Below, piece after piece: positions 1-12,959 of a stretch of DNA of 64,000 nucleotides (positions are counted from its first letter, which is position 1; every line of letters begins with the position of its first letter). The notes under the pieces were generated by a model. That model made no database searches. It was given only the letters and a program-made list of their open reading frames with translations, and was not told where the DNA came from. The DNA comes from Tragulus kanchil (Eukaryota > Chordata > Mammalia > Artiodactyla > Tragulidae), in contig JAIOJX010000025.1 in NCBI GenBank assembly GCA_022376925.1, forward strand, positions 138,715,301 to 138,779,300, read 5' to 3'. Made by a program: the position numbers and the translations under genes.

Positions 1-207
1 TGGCCCGTGTGGGCCTCCCATCGTGGTGACCTCTGTTGTGGCAGAGCACGGCTCTGGACGCATGCGCTCCAGAGTTCCGGCTCAGTAATTGGACACACCG
101 GTCCAGCCGCTCCACGGCATGTGGGATCTTCCCAGGCCAGGAATTGAACCGGCGCCCCTTGCACTGCAAGGCGGTGTCCTTACCCACTGGACCACCAGGG
201 GAAGCCC
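1..207 (-). mobile_element. Family A tRNA-headed SINE, antisense, cut by window start
   Basis: The right end, read on the - strand, begins gggcttcccctggtggtcca and contains a Pol III B box-like motif (ggttcaattcc). The body has cacaccggtccagccgctcc and gcgcatgcgctccagag blocks shared by seven other insertions in this window. I do not know the database name with certainty. Confidence 0.75.
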
Positions 208-861
208 TAATTGAGAGGAATTTTAACAGTTGGCTACAGACTTTGTCTAGCAGGTATATCTTCTCTGCAACTTGCTTCTCCTTGGACATCTTAGGAAAAA
301 CTTACCTATGAAGGAACTTAAGGAATTTAACCTATGAAAGAAGCCTGTTCTTGTGTTTGGCAGCTCTGTTTGATGAATTTAATCCATAAAGTTAATTGCT
401 CCGCTCCTTCGGATAATACAGAATTTCAGACCCCTCTTCCACTTGAAAGCCCTGAAAAATAATTGAAGACCGCAACCACACCTTCTCATCCTGCCATTGC
501 CCAAGTAAGGGGTTTGTTCTGGATCAGGATCCTCCAGGGTTACCTCCTTCTCCAAAACTGAGTAAAGACTATTTCCAGTAGAGAAATCTATTTGAAAGAT
601 GAAATCCAGGTCAGAATATTCTGTGTAAGGTGATTGGAGTGAAAGAAACAAGATAATTCAAGTCAAATTCATTCCATCAGCACAGAATTGATTCTTGAGT
701 AGTTTTTGCTCTTCCAGAGTACCCTGTTTCACATTTTTAATTCATGTGAAGAAAAATATATTTAATTTCCAACCCAAATTGTCATCTACATCATAAATCC
801 CTCTATGCGGTGAATATGAAAATAATTACTATAATTCTAAAGCACTTCCTTCAGTTCCTAA
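208..861. other. PAICS intron sequence, nothing recognised
   Basis: A 90-codon - strand open frame at 379-651 matches no family I recognise and has no supporting splice or promoter context. Confidence 0.5.
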
Positions 862-3052
862 GTAATGCAAGGTAGGATGTGTACTTCGAGCTTCCTTGAT
901 TGGTGATTCCCCAATAACTTGAGTAGATTCCTAGAGACAGCATCAAACTAATGTTAGGTTCCTTTTGCAGTACAGACAGGTGATCCATTTTTTTAACTCA
1001 CAAGTTATCTCCTCCCTGTACATGTTAAAATATTTAATAGTTGCTTAACACTGAAGTTGTTTACAGCTAGCTTCCATGTCCCCACAGTAGTACGTGGCTG
1101 TGAGATTATGTATATATTTTAAAGTACATACATAAGTACAAGCGCAATTTTTTTTTATTAGCTTATTTAATAAGGCACCTATTTGGTGTACTTGCTGGGG
1201 CGTAAGGATGAGTAAATTAAGGTGTTCCAGTTTTGACTCTCAAAGTCCTGCATCCAGCTGCGAAAGTTGGTCACCCAAATGAAGTACTCCAGAAATTATC
1301 TTTCTTTGGCACACTTAACATAGCTAAAACTTACTTGGTTCACAGGAAATGTGAAGAGGTGCTATCCAGGTTTTATATACTATGAATATAAGGCAAATCT
1401 AAAGGTTTTAAAAATTCTTAACAGATTATTAGTTTTGAAAGGAATATGGATTTAAGAGTTCTTTTCAGCCTTAGGCAATTTTTACTTGCTAATCGTTCAA
1501 TGCTGTGTCTATTTGACTGTCAGTGGTCTATTTAAAACTGCTTTCTTTTAACCAGGGATATGTTCCAGATTAAGGTATTCCAAGAAATTCAAATGAGAAA
1601 AGTACCAGAATGAGAATCACTAAATCAGGATTCTAGTTTTCTCTTTGTCACTCATGAACAAACTGTGAAAGACTGCCCAAATGATAAATATAGATATTAC
1701 TGGATTTTCCACATAAATAACACTGTACATGCTTTATAGAGAAAGAACATTGCACAGGAATTTTGAAGTTCCTAGATTTAGTCTGTACTTAAAAATCACA
1801 ATTTAACCTTTTAAGTTTCAGTTCCTTCCTGCAGGGAAATCTACTGTGTTTACATGTAGACATGATAGTAGTGATATGACTAACCGTCTTACAGCTGTTA
1901 AACCACAGGTGAGGAGCTAGGAATCTTAATACAGGGATAGCCCGGAGATAGGGCTGTTAGACTTGCTATTTAATGCAAGGTAGGATGTGTACTTGAGCTT
2001 CCTTGATTGGTGATTCCCCAAACGTAGATTCCTAGAGACAGCATCAAACTAATGTTAGGTTCCTTTTGCAGTACAGACAGGTGATCCATTTTTAACTCAC
2101 AAGTTATCTCCTCCCTGTACATGTTAAAATATTTAATAGTTGCTTAACACTGAAGTTGTTTACAGCTAGCTTCCATGTCCCCACAGTAGTACGTGGCTGT
2201 GAGATTATGTATATATTTTAAAGTACATACATAAGTACAAGCGCAATTTTTTTTTATTAGCTTATTTAATAAGGCACCTATTTGGTGTACTTGCTGGGGC
2301 GTAAGGATGAGTAAATTAAGGTGTTCCAGTTTTGACTCTCAAAGTCCTGCATCCAGCTGCGAAAGTTGGTCACCCAAATGAAGTACTCCAGAAATTATCT
2401 TTCTTTGGCACACTTAACATAGCTAAAACTTACTTGGTTCACAGGAAATGTGAAGAGGTGCTATCCAGGTTTTATATACTATGAATATAAGGCAAATCTA
2501 AAGGTTTTAAAAATTCTTAACAGATTATTAGTTTTGAAAGGAATATGGATTTAAGAGTTCTTTTCAGCCTTAGGCAATTTTTACTTGCTAATCGTTCAAT
2601 GCTGTGTCTATTTGACTGTCAGTGGTCTATTTAAAACTGCTTTCTTTTAACCAGGGATATGTTCCAGATTAAGGTATTCCAAGAAATTCAAATGAGAAAA
2701 GTACCAGAATGAGAATCACTAAATCAGGATTCTAGTTTTCTCTTTGTCACTCATGAACAAACTGTGAAAGACTGCCCAAATGATAAATATAGATATTACT
2801 GGATTTTCCACATAAATAACACTGTACATGCTTTATAGAGAAAGAACATTGCACAGGAATTTTGAAGTTCCTAGATTTAGTCTGTACTTAAAAATCACAA
2901 TTTAACCTTTTAAGTTTCAGTTCCTTCCTGCAGGGAAATCTACTGTGTTTACATGTAGACATGATAGTAGTGATATGACTAACCGTCTTACAGCTGTTAA
3001 ACCACAGGTGAGGAGCTAGGAATCTTAATACAGGGATAGCCCCGGAGATAGC
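862..3052. repeat. Tandem duplication D1 (862-1950 / 1971-3052)
   Basis: Near-identical halves, offset about 1100. Differences are small indels in the first ~150 bases of the second half and divergence in the last ~20 of the first. Holds PAICS intron sequence with no recognised gene. Confidence 0.95.
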
Positions 3053-4999
3053 TGGCTGATTGGCTGTCGTACTTGTTCGGTCACTAAGTTGTGTCTGACT
3101 CTTTGCGACCCCATGGACTGCAGCACGCCAGGCTTCCCTGTCCTTCACCATCTCCCAGAGCTTGCTCAAACTCATGCTATTGAGTCAGTGATGCCATCAA
3201 CCATCTCATCCTCTGTTGTCCCCTATGTCTTCTGTCTTTCCCAGCATGAGGGTCTTTTCCAGTGAATGGGCTTTTCCCATCAGGTGGCCAGAGTACTGGA
3301 GCTTCTGCTTCAGCATCAGTCCCTTCAGTGAATAGTCAGGGTGAATTTCTTTTAAGATTGACTGGTTTGATCTCCTTGCAGTCCAAGGGACTCTCAAGAG
3401 TCTTCTCCGATGCCATAGTTTTTTTTTTTTTTCCCTTTAATTTTATTTATTTATTTATTTATTTTAGGCTACTCTGGGTTTTCACTGCTACAGAAGGCCT
3501 TCTCTAGTTGCAGAGAATGGGGGCTACTCTCTAGCTGAGGTGAGCAGGTTTGTTGTGGTGACTTCTCTTGTTGTGGAACTTGGGCTCTAGGGCATACCTA
3601 CTTCAATAGTTGCAGCACATGGGCTCAATAGTTGCGGCTCTGAAGCTCTAGAGCACAGGCTTATTAGTTATGGCTCATGGGCTTAGTTACTCTGCAGCAT
3701 GTGGTCTCTTCCCAGATCAGGGATCGAACCCGTGTCTCCTGCATTGGCCCATGAACTCTTCACTACTGAGCTAGCAGGGAAGCCCAACACTAAAGTTGGA
3801 AAGCATCAAGTCTTTGGCCCTTAGCCTTCTTTATTGTCCAACTCTCACATCTATACATGACTACTGGGCTTTCCTGGTGGTCCAGTGGGTAAGGACACCG
3901 CCTTACATAAATAACACTGTACATGCTTTATAGAGAAAGAACATTGCACAGGAATTTTGAAGTTCCTAGATTTAGTCTGTACTTAAAAATCACAATTTAA
4001 CCTTTTAAGTTTCAGTTCCTTCCTGCAGGGAAATCTACTGTGTTTACATGTAGACATGATAGTAGTGATATGACTAACCGTCTTACAGCTGTTAAACCAC
4101 AGGTGAGGAGCTAGGAATCTTAATACAGGGATAGCCCCGGAGATAGCTGGCTGATTGGCTGTCGTACTTGTTCGGTCACTAAGTTGTGTCTGACTCTTTG
4201 CGACCCCATGGACTGCAGCACGCCAGGCTTCCCTGTCCTTCACCATCTCCCAGAGCTTGCTCAAACTCATGCTATTGAGTCAGTGATGCCATCAACCATC
4301 TCATCCTCTGTTGTCCCCTATGTCTTCTGTCTTTCCCAGCATGAGGGTCTTTTCCAGTGAATGGGCTTTTCCCATCAGGTGGCCAGAGTACTGGAGCTTC
4401 TGCTTCAGCATCAGTCCCTTCAGTGAATAGTCAGGGTGAATTTCTTTTAAGATTGACTGGTTTGATCTCCTTGCAGTCCAAGGGACTCTCAAGAGTCTTC
4501 TCCGATGCCATAGTTTTTTTTTTTTTTCCCTTTAATTTTATTTATTTATTTATTTATTTTAGGCTACTCTGGGTTTTCACTGCTACAGAAGGCCTTCTCT
4601 AGTTGCAGAGAATGGGGGCTACTCTCTAGCTGAGGTGAGCAGGTTTGTTGTGGTGACTTCTCTTGTTGTGGAACTTGGGCTCTAGGGCATACCTACTTCA
4701 ATAGTTGCAGCACATGGGCTCAATAGTTGCGGCTCTGAAGCTCTAGAGCACAGGCTTATTAGTTATGGCTCATGGGCTTAGTTACTCTGCAGCATGTGGT
4801 CTCTTCCCAGATCAGGGATCGAACCCGTGTCTCCTGCATTGGCCCATGAACTCTTCACTACTGAGCTAGCAGGGAAGCCCAACACTAAAGTTGGAAAGCA
4901 TCAAGTCTTTGGCCCTTAGCCTTCTTTATTGTCCAACTCTCACATCTATACATGACTACTGGGCTTTCCTGGTGGTCCAGTGGGTAAGGACACCGCCTT
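2809..4999. repeat. Tandem duplication D2 (2809-3904 / 3905-4999)
   Basis: Offset 1095; the join at 3904/3905 is clean and cuts the head of the family A SINE. Overlaps the end of D1, so 2809-3052 exists three times (also 1709-1950 and 3905-4147). Confidence 0.95.
3420..3785 (-). mobile_element. CHR-type tRNA SINE, antisense, inside BovB
   Basis: Poly-T/ATTT start at 3420 and tRNA-like head at the right end (ggatcgaacccgtgtctcct). The body has the repeated 'caatagttgc..cacatgggctc' blocks typical of cetartiodactyl CHR SINEs. Repeated at 4515-4880. Confidence 0.75.
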
Positions 5000-5275
5000 G
5001 CAGTGCAAGGGGCGTCAGTTCGATCCCTGGCCTGGGAAGATCCCACGTGCCGCGGAGCGGCTGGATTGATGTGTCCAATTACCGAGTCGGAGCTCTGGGG
5101 CGCATGCGCCCAGAGCCGGTGCTCTGCAACAACAGAGGCCACCACAATGGGAGGCCCACAGGAGCCAAAGAACAAAGACGGATGAAAAATAGACAAATGA
5201 AAGACCAATAGAAGTGGCCCGCCCGTTCCCCTCCCTCCCCACCCCACCCCCCAAAAAGATAAATAAATAAAATAA
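4960..5275 (+). mobile_element. Family A SINE, full length, with target-site duplication
   Basis: Complete ~310-base element: tRNA-like head with A-box and B-box (agttcgatccctgg), body, C-rich tail and an AAATAAATA end. It is flanked by tacatgactactgg at 4951 and 5280, a clear target-site duplication inside BovB. The head of the same element appears cut off at 3866-3904 in the first duplicate copy. Confidence 0.85.
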
Positions 5276-7648
5276 ATTTATACATGACTACTGGGAAAAC
5301 TATAGATTTGACTATATGGACTTTCGTCAGCAAAGTGATGTCTCTGCTTTTGCATATGCTGTCTAGGTTTGTCATAGCTTTTCTTCAAAGGAGCAAGCAG
5401 TCTTTTAACGTCATGGCTGCAGTCACTATCCGCAGTGATTTTGGAACCCAAGAAAATAAAACCTGTCACTGTTTCCATTGTTTGCCCATCTATCTTCCAT
5501 GACCTGATGAGACCAGGTGCCATAATCTTTGTTTTTTGATGGTTGAGTTTCAGGCCAGCTTTTTCACTCTCCTTTTATCTTCATCAAGAGGCTCTTCAGT
5601 TTTTCTTCACTTTCTGCCGTAAGGGTGGTATCACCTGCCTACCTGAGGTTATTGATATCTCTTCCGGCAATCTTGATTTCAGCTTGTGCTTCATCGAGAC
5701 TAGCATTTCACGTGATGTATTCTGCATATAAGTTAAATAAGCAGGGTTACAGTGTACAGCCTTGATGTACTCTTTTTCCAATTTGGAATCAGTCTGTTGT
5801 TCCATGTCCGGTTCTAACTGTTGGTTCTTGTCCTGCATAAGGAAGATTCGCAGGAGGTAGGTAAGGTGGTCTGGTATTCCCATCTCTTTAAGAATTTTCC
5901 ACTGGGAACATACATATCTGTAAACAACAAAACTCTGTAAAAGTTAAAAGTAAAATAAAAGTTTTTTTGGTTTTTTTTTTTTAAGAATTTTCCAGCACAT
6001 AATCAAAGACTTTAGTATAGTGAATGAAGAAGAAGTAGATGTTTTTCTGGATTTGCTTTTTCTGTGATCAACAGATGTTGGCAATTTGATATCTGGTTCC
6101 TCTGGCTTTTCTAAATCCAGCTTCTACATCTGGAATCTCTCAGTTCAAGTACTATTGAAGTCTAGCTTGGATGATTTTGAGAATTACTTTGCTAGCATGT
6201 ATTGAAATGAGAGCAATTGTGTGGTAGTTTGAACATTGCCCTTCTTCAGAACTGGAATGAAAACTGACCTTTTCCAGTCCTGAGGCCACTGCTGAGTTTT
6301 CCAAATTTGCTGGCATATTGAGTGCAATGCTTTAACAGCATCATCTTTTAGGATTTGGAAGAGCTCAGCTGAAATTCCATCACCTCCCTCAGCTTTGTTT
6401 GTATCAATGCTTCCTAAAGCCCACTTGACTTATAACGTCTAAACTGAATCTCTCATTCAAAATAAATTTATACATGACTACTGGGAAAACTATAGATTTG
6501 ACTATATGGACTTTCGTCAGCAAAGTGATGTCTCTGCTTTTGCATATGCTGTCTAGGTTTGTCATAGCTTTTCTTCAAAGGAGCAAGCAGTCTTTTAACG
6601 TCATGGCTGCAGTCACTATCCGCAGTGATTTTGGAACCCAAGAAAATAAAACCTGTCACTGTTTCCATTGTTTGCCCATCTATCTTCCATGACCTGATGA
6701 GACCAGGTGCCATAATCTTTGTTTTTTGATGGTTGAGTTTCAGGCCAGCTTTTTCACTCTCCTTTTATCTTCATCAAGAGGCTCTTCAGTTTTTCTTCAC
6801 TTTCTGCCGTAAGGGTGGTATCACCTGCCTACCTGAGGTTATTGATATCTCTTCCGGCAATCTTGATTTCAGCTTGTGCTTCATCGAGACTAGCATTTCA
6901 CGTGATGTATTCTGCATATAAGTTAAATAAGCAGGGTTACAGTGTACAGCCTTGATGTACTCTTTTTCCAATTTGGAATCAGTCTGTTGTTCCATGTCCG
7001 GTTCTAACTGTTGGTTCTTGTCCTGCATAAGGAAGATTCGCAGGAGGTAGGTAAGGTGGTCTGGTATTCCCATCTCTTTAAGAATTTTCCACTGGGAACA
7101 TACATATCTGTAAACAACAAAACTCTGTAAAAGTTAAAAGTAAAATAAAAGTTTTTTTGGTTTTTTTTTTTTAAGAATTTTCCAGCACATAATCAAAGAC
7201 TTTAGTATAGTGAATGAAGAAGAAGTAGATGTTTTTCTGGATTTGCTTTTTCTGTGATCAACAGATGTTGGCAATTTGATATCTGGTTCCTCTGGCTTTT
7301 CTAAATCCAGCTTCTACATCTGGAATCTCTCAGTTCAAGTACTATTGAAGTCTAGCTTGGATGATTTTGAGAATTACTTTGCTAGCATGTATTGAAATGA
7401 GAGCAATTGTGTGGTAGTTTGAACATTGCCCTTCTTCAGAACTGGAATGAAAACTGACCTTTTCCAGTCCTGAGGCCACTGCTGAGTTTTCCAAATTTGC
7501 TGGCATATTGAGTGCAATGCTTTAACAGCATCATCTTTTAGGATTTGGAAGAGCTCAGCTGAAATTCCATCACCTCCCTCAGCTTTGTTTGTATCAATGC
7601 TTCCTAAAGCCCACTTGACTTATACCGTCTAAACTGAATCTCTCATTC
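5270..7648. repeat. Tandem duplication D3 (5270-6459 / 6460-7648)
   Basis: Offset 1190, all within BovB; one visible mismatch near the end of the first copy (ataacgtc / ataccgtc). Confidence 0.95.
5902..5996. mobile_element. Short L1-tail insertion in BovB with target-site duplication
   Basis: About 80 bases (catatctgtaaacaacaaaa to aaaataaaag, then poly-T) interrupt BovB and are flanked by ttaagaattttcca at about 5889 and 5983. The body matches the complement of the L1 tail at 59220. Repeated at 7092-7186. Confidence 0.55.
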
Positions 7649-9668
7649 TTAGAAGGAGGTTTTGTACAAGATTATTACCATAAGTGATTCTGTAGTTTTG
7701 ATTCCCCTTTGATATAGCAGAGGGCTTTTGCTCTGAGTAACAGTAACTATTGTTTATATTTAAGCAATACATTTGAGATACTGGTCTGTCAAACTTGATA
7801 GACAATTGAGCAAATATGTCTACTGGTTAACAGGCCTAAAAAGAGCTCTTAAACCCAGTCATGTAGTTACCACCTCAAGTTAAGGATCAGTTTAAATCCC
7901 TGACTGCCCGTGAGCCCAGTGATTTCTTGAAAGTTAAAGTGGCCTGAATGTTTTACATACACTTGTAAGATTCTTTCCCAGCATTCCTATCCACACAGCG
8001 CACAACAGTTATTCTTGTCCCTATTTTAATTGAATCTTCTTGGTCAAGCCCAGAGAGAATGCAGAGAACACCATACAGGTTTCAGGACTGCATAGTGTCT
8101 TTCGGGTCCAGGCTCCAGTACTTACTGGCTGCATGACCTCACTCGTTTAATTACTTCTATGAGCCTTTACTTCTATCACTGTAAAATGTGGATAATAGCA
8201 GCTAGTTCAAAAAATTTTTTGTATGGTTAAATGAGATAACATGTAAGGCACTTCGCATGATGCGAGGTTTCCATAAATGTAAGTTCCCTACACCTGTGGA
8301 TATTTAACATACATACATAAGATCAAAGATCTTGGATCCTTGATAAGAAAAATTTGATCTTATTAGAGATTTAGACTGGAAATACTAATATTGTAGCCTG
8401 AAGATGGGAATAATTATGTTAAGCCCCTGCAGATTTCCAGGAGATATTTTAATTCACATTAGTGCTATGATACAATAACACCTCCAGCTGAGGCAGTATA
8501 GCAAAAGTCAGAATTTTTCTGGTTCCTCTGGCTTTTCTAAATCCAGCTTCTACATCTGAAGCAATCTAGCTGCTGGTAGTTTGAAAACATGGGGCCCTTC
8601 TTCAGAACTGGAATGAGAACTGACCTTTTCCAGTCCTGTGGCTGCTGCTGAGTTTTCCAAATTTGCTGGCATATTGAGTGCAATGCTTTAACAGCATCAT
8701 CTTTTAGGATTTGGAAGAGCTCAGCTGAAATTCCATCACCTCCCTCAGCTTTGTTTGTATCAATGCTTCCTAAAGCCCACTTGACTTATACCGTCTAAAC
8801 TGAATCTCTCATTCTTAGAAGGAGGTTTTGTACAAGATTATTACCATAAGTGATTCTGTAGTTTTGATTCCCTTAGATATAGCAGAGGGCTTTTGCTCTG
8901 AGTAACAGTAACTATTGTTTATATTTAAGCAATACATTTGAGATACTGGTCTGTCAAACTTGATAGACAATTGAGCAAATATGTCTACTGGTTAACAGGC
9001 CTAAAAAGAGCTCTTAAACCCAGTCATGTAGTTACCACCTCAAGTTAAGGATCAGTTTAAATCCCTGACTGCCCGTGAGCCCAGTGATTTCTTGAAAGTT
9101 AAAGTGGCCTGAATGTTTTACATACACTTGTAAGATTCTTTCCCAGCATTCCTATCCACACAGCGCACAACAGTTATTCTTGTCCCTATTTTAATTGAAT
9201 CTTCTTGGTCAAGCCCAGAGAGAATGCAGAGAACACCATACAGGTTTCAGGACTGCATAGTGTCTTTCGGGTCCAGGCTCCAGTACTTACTGGCTGCATG
9301 ACCTCACTCGTTTAATTACTTCTATGAGCCTTTACTTCTATCACTGTAAAATGTGGATAATAGCAGCTAGTTCAAAAATTTTATGTATGGTTAAATGAGA
9401 TAACATGTAAGGCACTTCGCATGATGCGAGGTTTCCATAAATGTAAGTTCCCTACACCTGTGGATATTTAACATACATACATAAGATCAAAGATCTTGGA
9501 TCCTTGATAAGAAAAATTTGATCTTATTAGAGATTTAGACTGGAAATACTAATATTGTAGCCTGAAGATGGGAATAATTATGTTAAGCCCCTGCAGATTT
9601 CCAGGAGATATTTTAATTCACATTAGTGCTATGATACAATAACACCTCCAGCTGAGGCAGTATAGCAA
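7282..9668. repeat. Tandem duplication D4 (7282-8505 / 8518-9668)
   Basis: Offset about 1166; the start of the second copy lacks ~70 bases and is garbled (8560-8600). Overlaps D3 and D5. Confidence 0.93.
8075..8285 (+). mobile_element. MIR SINE
   Basis: Diverged MIR core: tgcatgacctcactcgttta, actgtaaaatgtggataata, ggttaaatgagataacatgt. Repeated at about 9240-9450, with its tail again at 10501. Confidence 0.65.
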
Positions 9669-11583
9669 AAAGCAGCCTACAAAGTTCAGACAGTGCCAGT
9701 TGGAAATCCTGCTTTTTCCTAGTGGTGGCTGACATACCTACTGTTTCTCAGTGTTGTCTATTTCATGAGATGACCTTCATACCGTATCAGGTGTTACGAG
9801 AAATTGAACAAAAAGAAACTGAATTTATAATGCTTGACCTAAGGTAGGTCTTTCAAATTGTGGTAAAATGTACATGCATAAAATTTACCATGTTGACCTT
9901 TTTTAAGTGTTCAATCCACTGACGTTTAAGTATATTGACAGTGTTGTGCAACCGTTGTCTCTATCAATTTCCAGAACTTTTTTGTCATTCCAGACAGAAA
10001 CTCTGACCCACTTAACAAAACTTTCCCCTGGTAACCTCTGTTCTACTTCCTGTCTATGAATTTGCCTATTTTACCCACCCCATAAAAGTGGAATTACTCA
10101 TCTTTGACCTTTATTTCACTTAGTATAGTGTTTTCATGAACCCTCCATATTGCAGCATGTATCAGAATGTCCTCCTTTATGTGACTGACTAGTGATTCAT
10201 TGTATGTAAACTACATTTTCTCTGTCCACTCTACTCATCTATTGTTGGACACTTGGGTTATTTCCTCCCTTTTGTCTATTGTTAATAATAGCTTATATGA
10301 TATAGTGTAACTATTATTAGAGAGGTTACCTTCCAAGGCCACCACCTAAAGGTGGCCTCATTCCAAACATCACAAGACAGCCGTTTATCTTAGCTTTCTA
10401 GTTAACAGATTAAGAAAGAGAAGAGAGGAAAGACAGATTTTCTTTGCTTTTGGCCAAATTGGTCACTATGTCTTGCTGCTACCTGCAGATTATTTTAAAA
10501 ACATGTAAGGCACTTCGCATGATGCGAGGTTTCCATAAATGTAAGTTCCCTACACCTGTGGATATTTAACATACATACATAAGATCAAAGATCTTGGATC
10601 CTTGATAAGAAAAATTTGATCTTATTAGAGATTTAGACTGGAAATACTAATATTGTAGCCTGAAGATGGGAATAATTATGTTAAGCCCCTGCAGATTTCC
10701 AGGAGATATTTTAATTCACATTAGTGCTATGATACAATAACACCTCCAGCTGAGGCAGTATAGCAAAAAGCAGCCTACAAAGTTCAGACAGTGCCAGTTG
10801 GAAATCCTGCTTTTTCCTAGTGGTGGCTGACATACCTACTGTTTCTCAGTGTTGTCTATTTCATGAGATGACCTTCATACCGTATCAGGTGTTACGAGAA
10901 ATTGAACAAAAAGAAACTGAATTTATAATGCTTGACCTAAGGTAGGTCTTTCAAATTGTGGTAAAATGTACATGCATAAAATTTACCATGTTGACCTTTT
11001 TTAAGTGTTCAATCCACTGACGTTTAAGTATATTGACAGTGTTGTGCAACCGTTGTCTCTATCAATTTCCAGAACTTTTTTGTCATTCCAGACAGAAACT
11101 CTGACCCACTTAACAAAACTTTCCCCTGGTAACCTCTGTTCTACTTCCTGTCTATGAATTTGCCTATTTTACCCACCCCATAAAAGTGGAATTACTCATC
11201 TTTGACCTTTATTTCACTTAGTATAGTGTTTTCATGAACCCTCCATATTGCAGCATGTATCAGAATGTCCTCCTTTATGTGACTGACTAGTGATTCATTG
11301 TATGTAAACTACATTTTCTCTGTCCACTCTACTCATCTATTGTTGGACACTTGGGTTATTTCCTCCCTTTTGTCTATTGTTAATAATAGCTTATATGATA
11401 TAGTGTAACTATTATTAGAGAGGTTACCTTCCAAGGCCACCACCTAAAGGTGGCCTCATTCCAAACATCACAAGACAGCCGTTTATCTTAGCTTTCTAGT
11501 TAACAGATTAAGAAAGAGAAGAGAGGAAAGACAGATTTTCTTTGCTTTTGGCCAAATTGGTCACTATGTTCTTGCTGCTACCT
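9403..11583. repeat. Tandem duplication D5 (9403-10487 / 10501-11583)
   Basis: Offset 1098; repeats a MIR tail and the L1M fragment. The first copy ends in a degraded tail (gcagattattttaaaa). Confidence 0.95.
9850..10310 (-). mobile_element. Ancient L1 (L1M-type) 3' fragment, antisense
   Basis: Carries the widely shared mammalian L1M tail: aaaatttaccatgttgacct, gttgtgcaaccgttgtctct, aactttcccctggtaacctc. Repeated at about 10948-11408. Confidence 0.65.
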
Positions 11584-12359
11584 GCTGAATGCCTTTTTTC
11601 AAGGATTATTTGCTTTAAGTATTGAGAGAAAAAGTTCATCCAAAATTTAGGGCTGTATCTGGTTGTGATAAATTAATATTTTATAAGGCATATATAATAC
11701 TGGACCATAGAATGTGACAATCCTGCCACCAGATCTGATCTAGAGATAAATTAGTGCCACTTAGTTACTTATATGCCTTGTGCAAAGTTAGGTGCACTGT
11801 GGTAGAGAAGATACTAGATAAATATTATTTGAATGAATGAATGAGAAGACACTGGAATTCAGATTTTTTGAATCAGTATCTACTTTGCCTTGTAATATTA
11901 AAATGAAATATTCCTGAATATTTTGATAGACAGTATAAAGCCATAGGAAAAGTTTTTTCCTACTTCTGCCTTTCATTTATTTTTAAATGAAACAAAGATG
12001 AATATTTTTAATGACTAGTTCACAAAACATGTAGACATCATGAACCATTAGACACCTAATAACAAAGAAATATACATAAAGCAAAATCAGAAGAAATATA
12101 AGAGAAAAGAAAAAAATATATAATTATAGTGAGACATTAACATTTCTCTGAGAATATTAAGTGCAGAAAAAATAAGAATAGGAGCATCTTGAATGATGTT
12201 ATTAATTTAAATTATATCCTGTACAAGTTTATTTAAAATTCTGTAGGTTTTTATTAGATGTCCATAGGACATTTAGAAAAACTGGTAAAAAGATAATCAT
12301 ACTAAATTTCAAAAAGTAGGGTTCTTTTTTGTGTGGTTAATAGTGACATCCAAGAGGGT
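11584..12359. other. AT-rich PAICS intron, nothing recognised
   Basis: Single-copy AT-rich sequence between D5 and the L1-related region. Confidence 0.5.
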
Positions 12360-12950
12360 TTACACCAAGGGGGAGCTTCTCAGACTGTGGTCCCCCTATA
12401 CCTGTGGTGAGCCCTCACCGATCCACGCCTCCATAGAAGACCCTCCAACATGAGCAAGTAATTTTGGTTCAGTCTTCTGTGGGGTCAGTGCTCCTTTCCG
12501 CTGAGTCTTGATGTGTGTGAGGTTTTGTTTACACCCCTCAAGACCGTAGTCTCTGTTTCCCAAATCCTGTGGAAGTCTTATAATCAAATCCTGCTGGCTT
12601 TCTAGGTCAGATTCCCTGGGGATTCCCAGTCTCTTTGTTGGGTACCCAGGCTGGAAAACCTGACTTGGGTTCAGAACCTTTACTATGGTGGGAAAATTTC
12701 TTTGGTATTATTTTTCTCCAGTTTATGAATCACCCACCCAGTGGTTATGGGATTTGATGTTATCGTGATTACGCCCCCTCCTGCTGTCTCACTGTAGCTT
12801 CTTCTTTGTCTTTGGACATGGGGTGTCTTTTTCTTTAGTGGGTTCTAGTGTCCTCCTGTTGATGGTTGTTCAACAGCTAGTTGTGATTTTGGTGTTCTCA
12901 CGGGAGATGAGCGCACATCACTCTACTCCACCATCTTGAACCTGGCTACT
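12360..12950. mobile_element. Probable LINE/retroelement-derived sequence
   Basis: A moderately GC-rich, non-coding stretch ending in ctactccaccatcttgaacc, a string common at L1 5' regions in artiodactyls. Family assignment is uncertain. Confidence 0.35.
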
Positions 12951-12959
12951 TCTGTCTTT

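Larger units (their letters stand above)
3063..7645 (-). mobile_element. BovB (RTE) LINE, antisense, interrupted by SINEs and split by duplications
   Basis: Read on the - strand this is the 3' part of BovB: the conserved reverse-transcriptase C-terminal region ([39 protein letters not shown]) at 3063-3415, then more 5' sequence at 5278-7645. It is interrupted by a CHR-type SINE, a family A SINE and a short L1-like insertion. Many frameshifts; inactive. Segments repeat because of three overlapping tandem duplications. Confidence 0.85.

Noticed and set aside
36..311. Open frames across SINEs on both strands (also near 5003, 26272, 28182, 29025, 50042)
   Set aside because: They are readings through family A SINEs; the same peptides recur at each insertion and have no gene context.
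379..651. 90-codon - strand open frame as a new gene
   Set aside because: No recognised domain, no splice or promoter signals; it lies inside a PAICS intron and is probably chance.
2888..3397. Open frames resembling a reverse-transcriptase C-terminus as possible genes (also 20377-20715)
   Set aside because: These are fragments of decayed BovB LINEs with frameshifts, not host genes.
4960..5060. tRNA genes suggested by A-box and B-box motifs
   Set aside because: These are tRNA-derived heads of SINEs; no cloverleaf can be completed.
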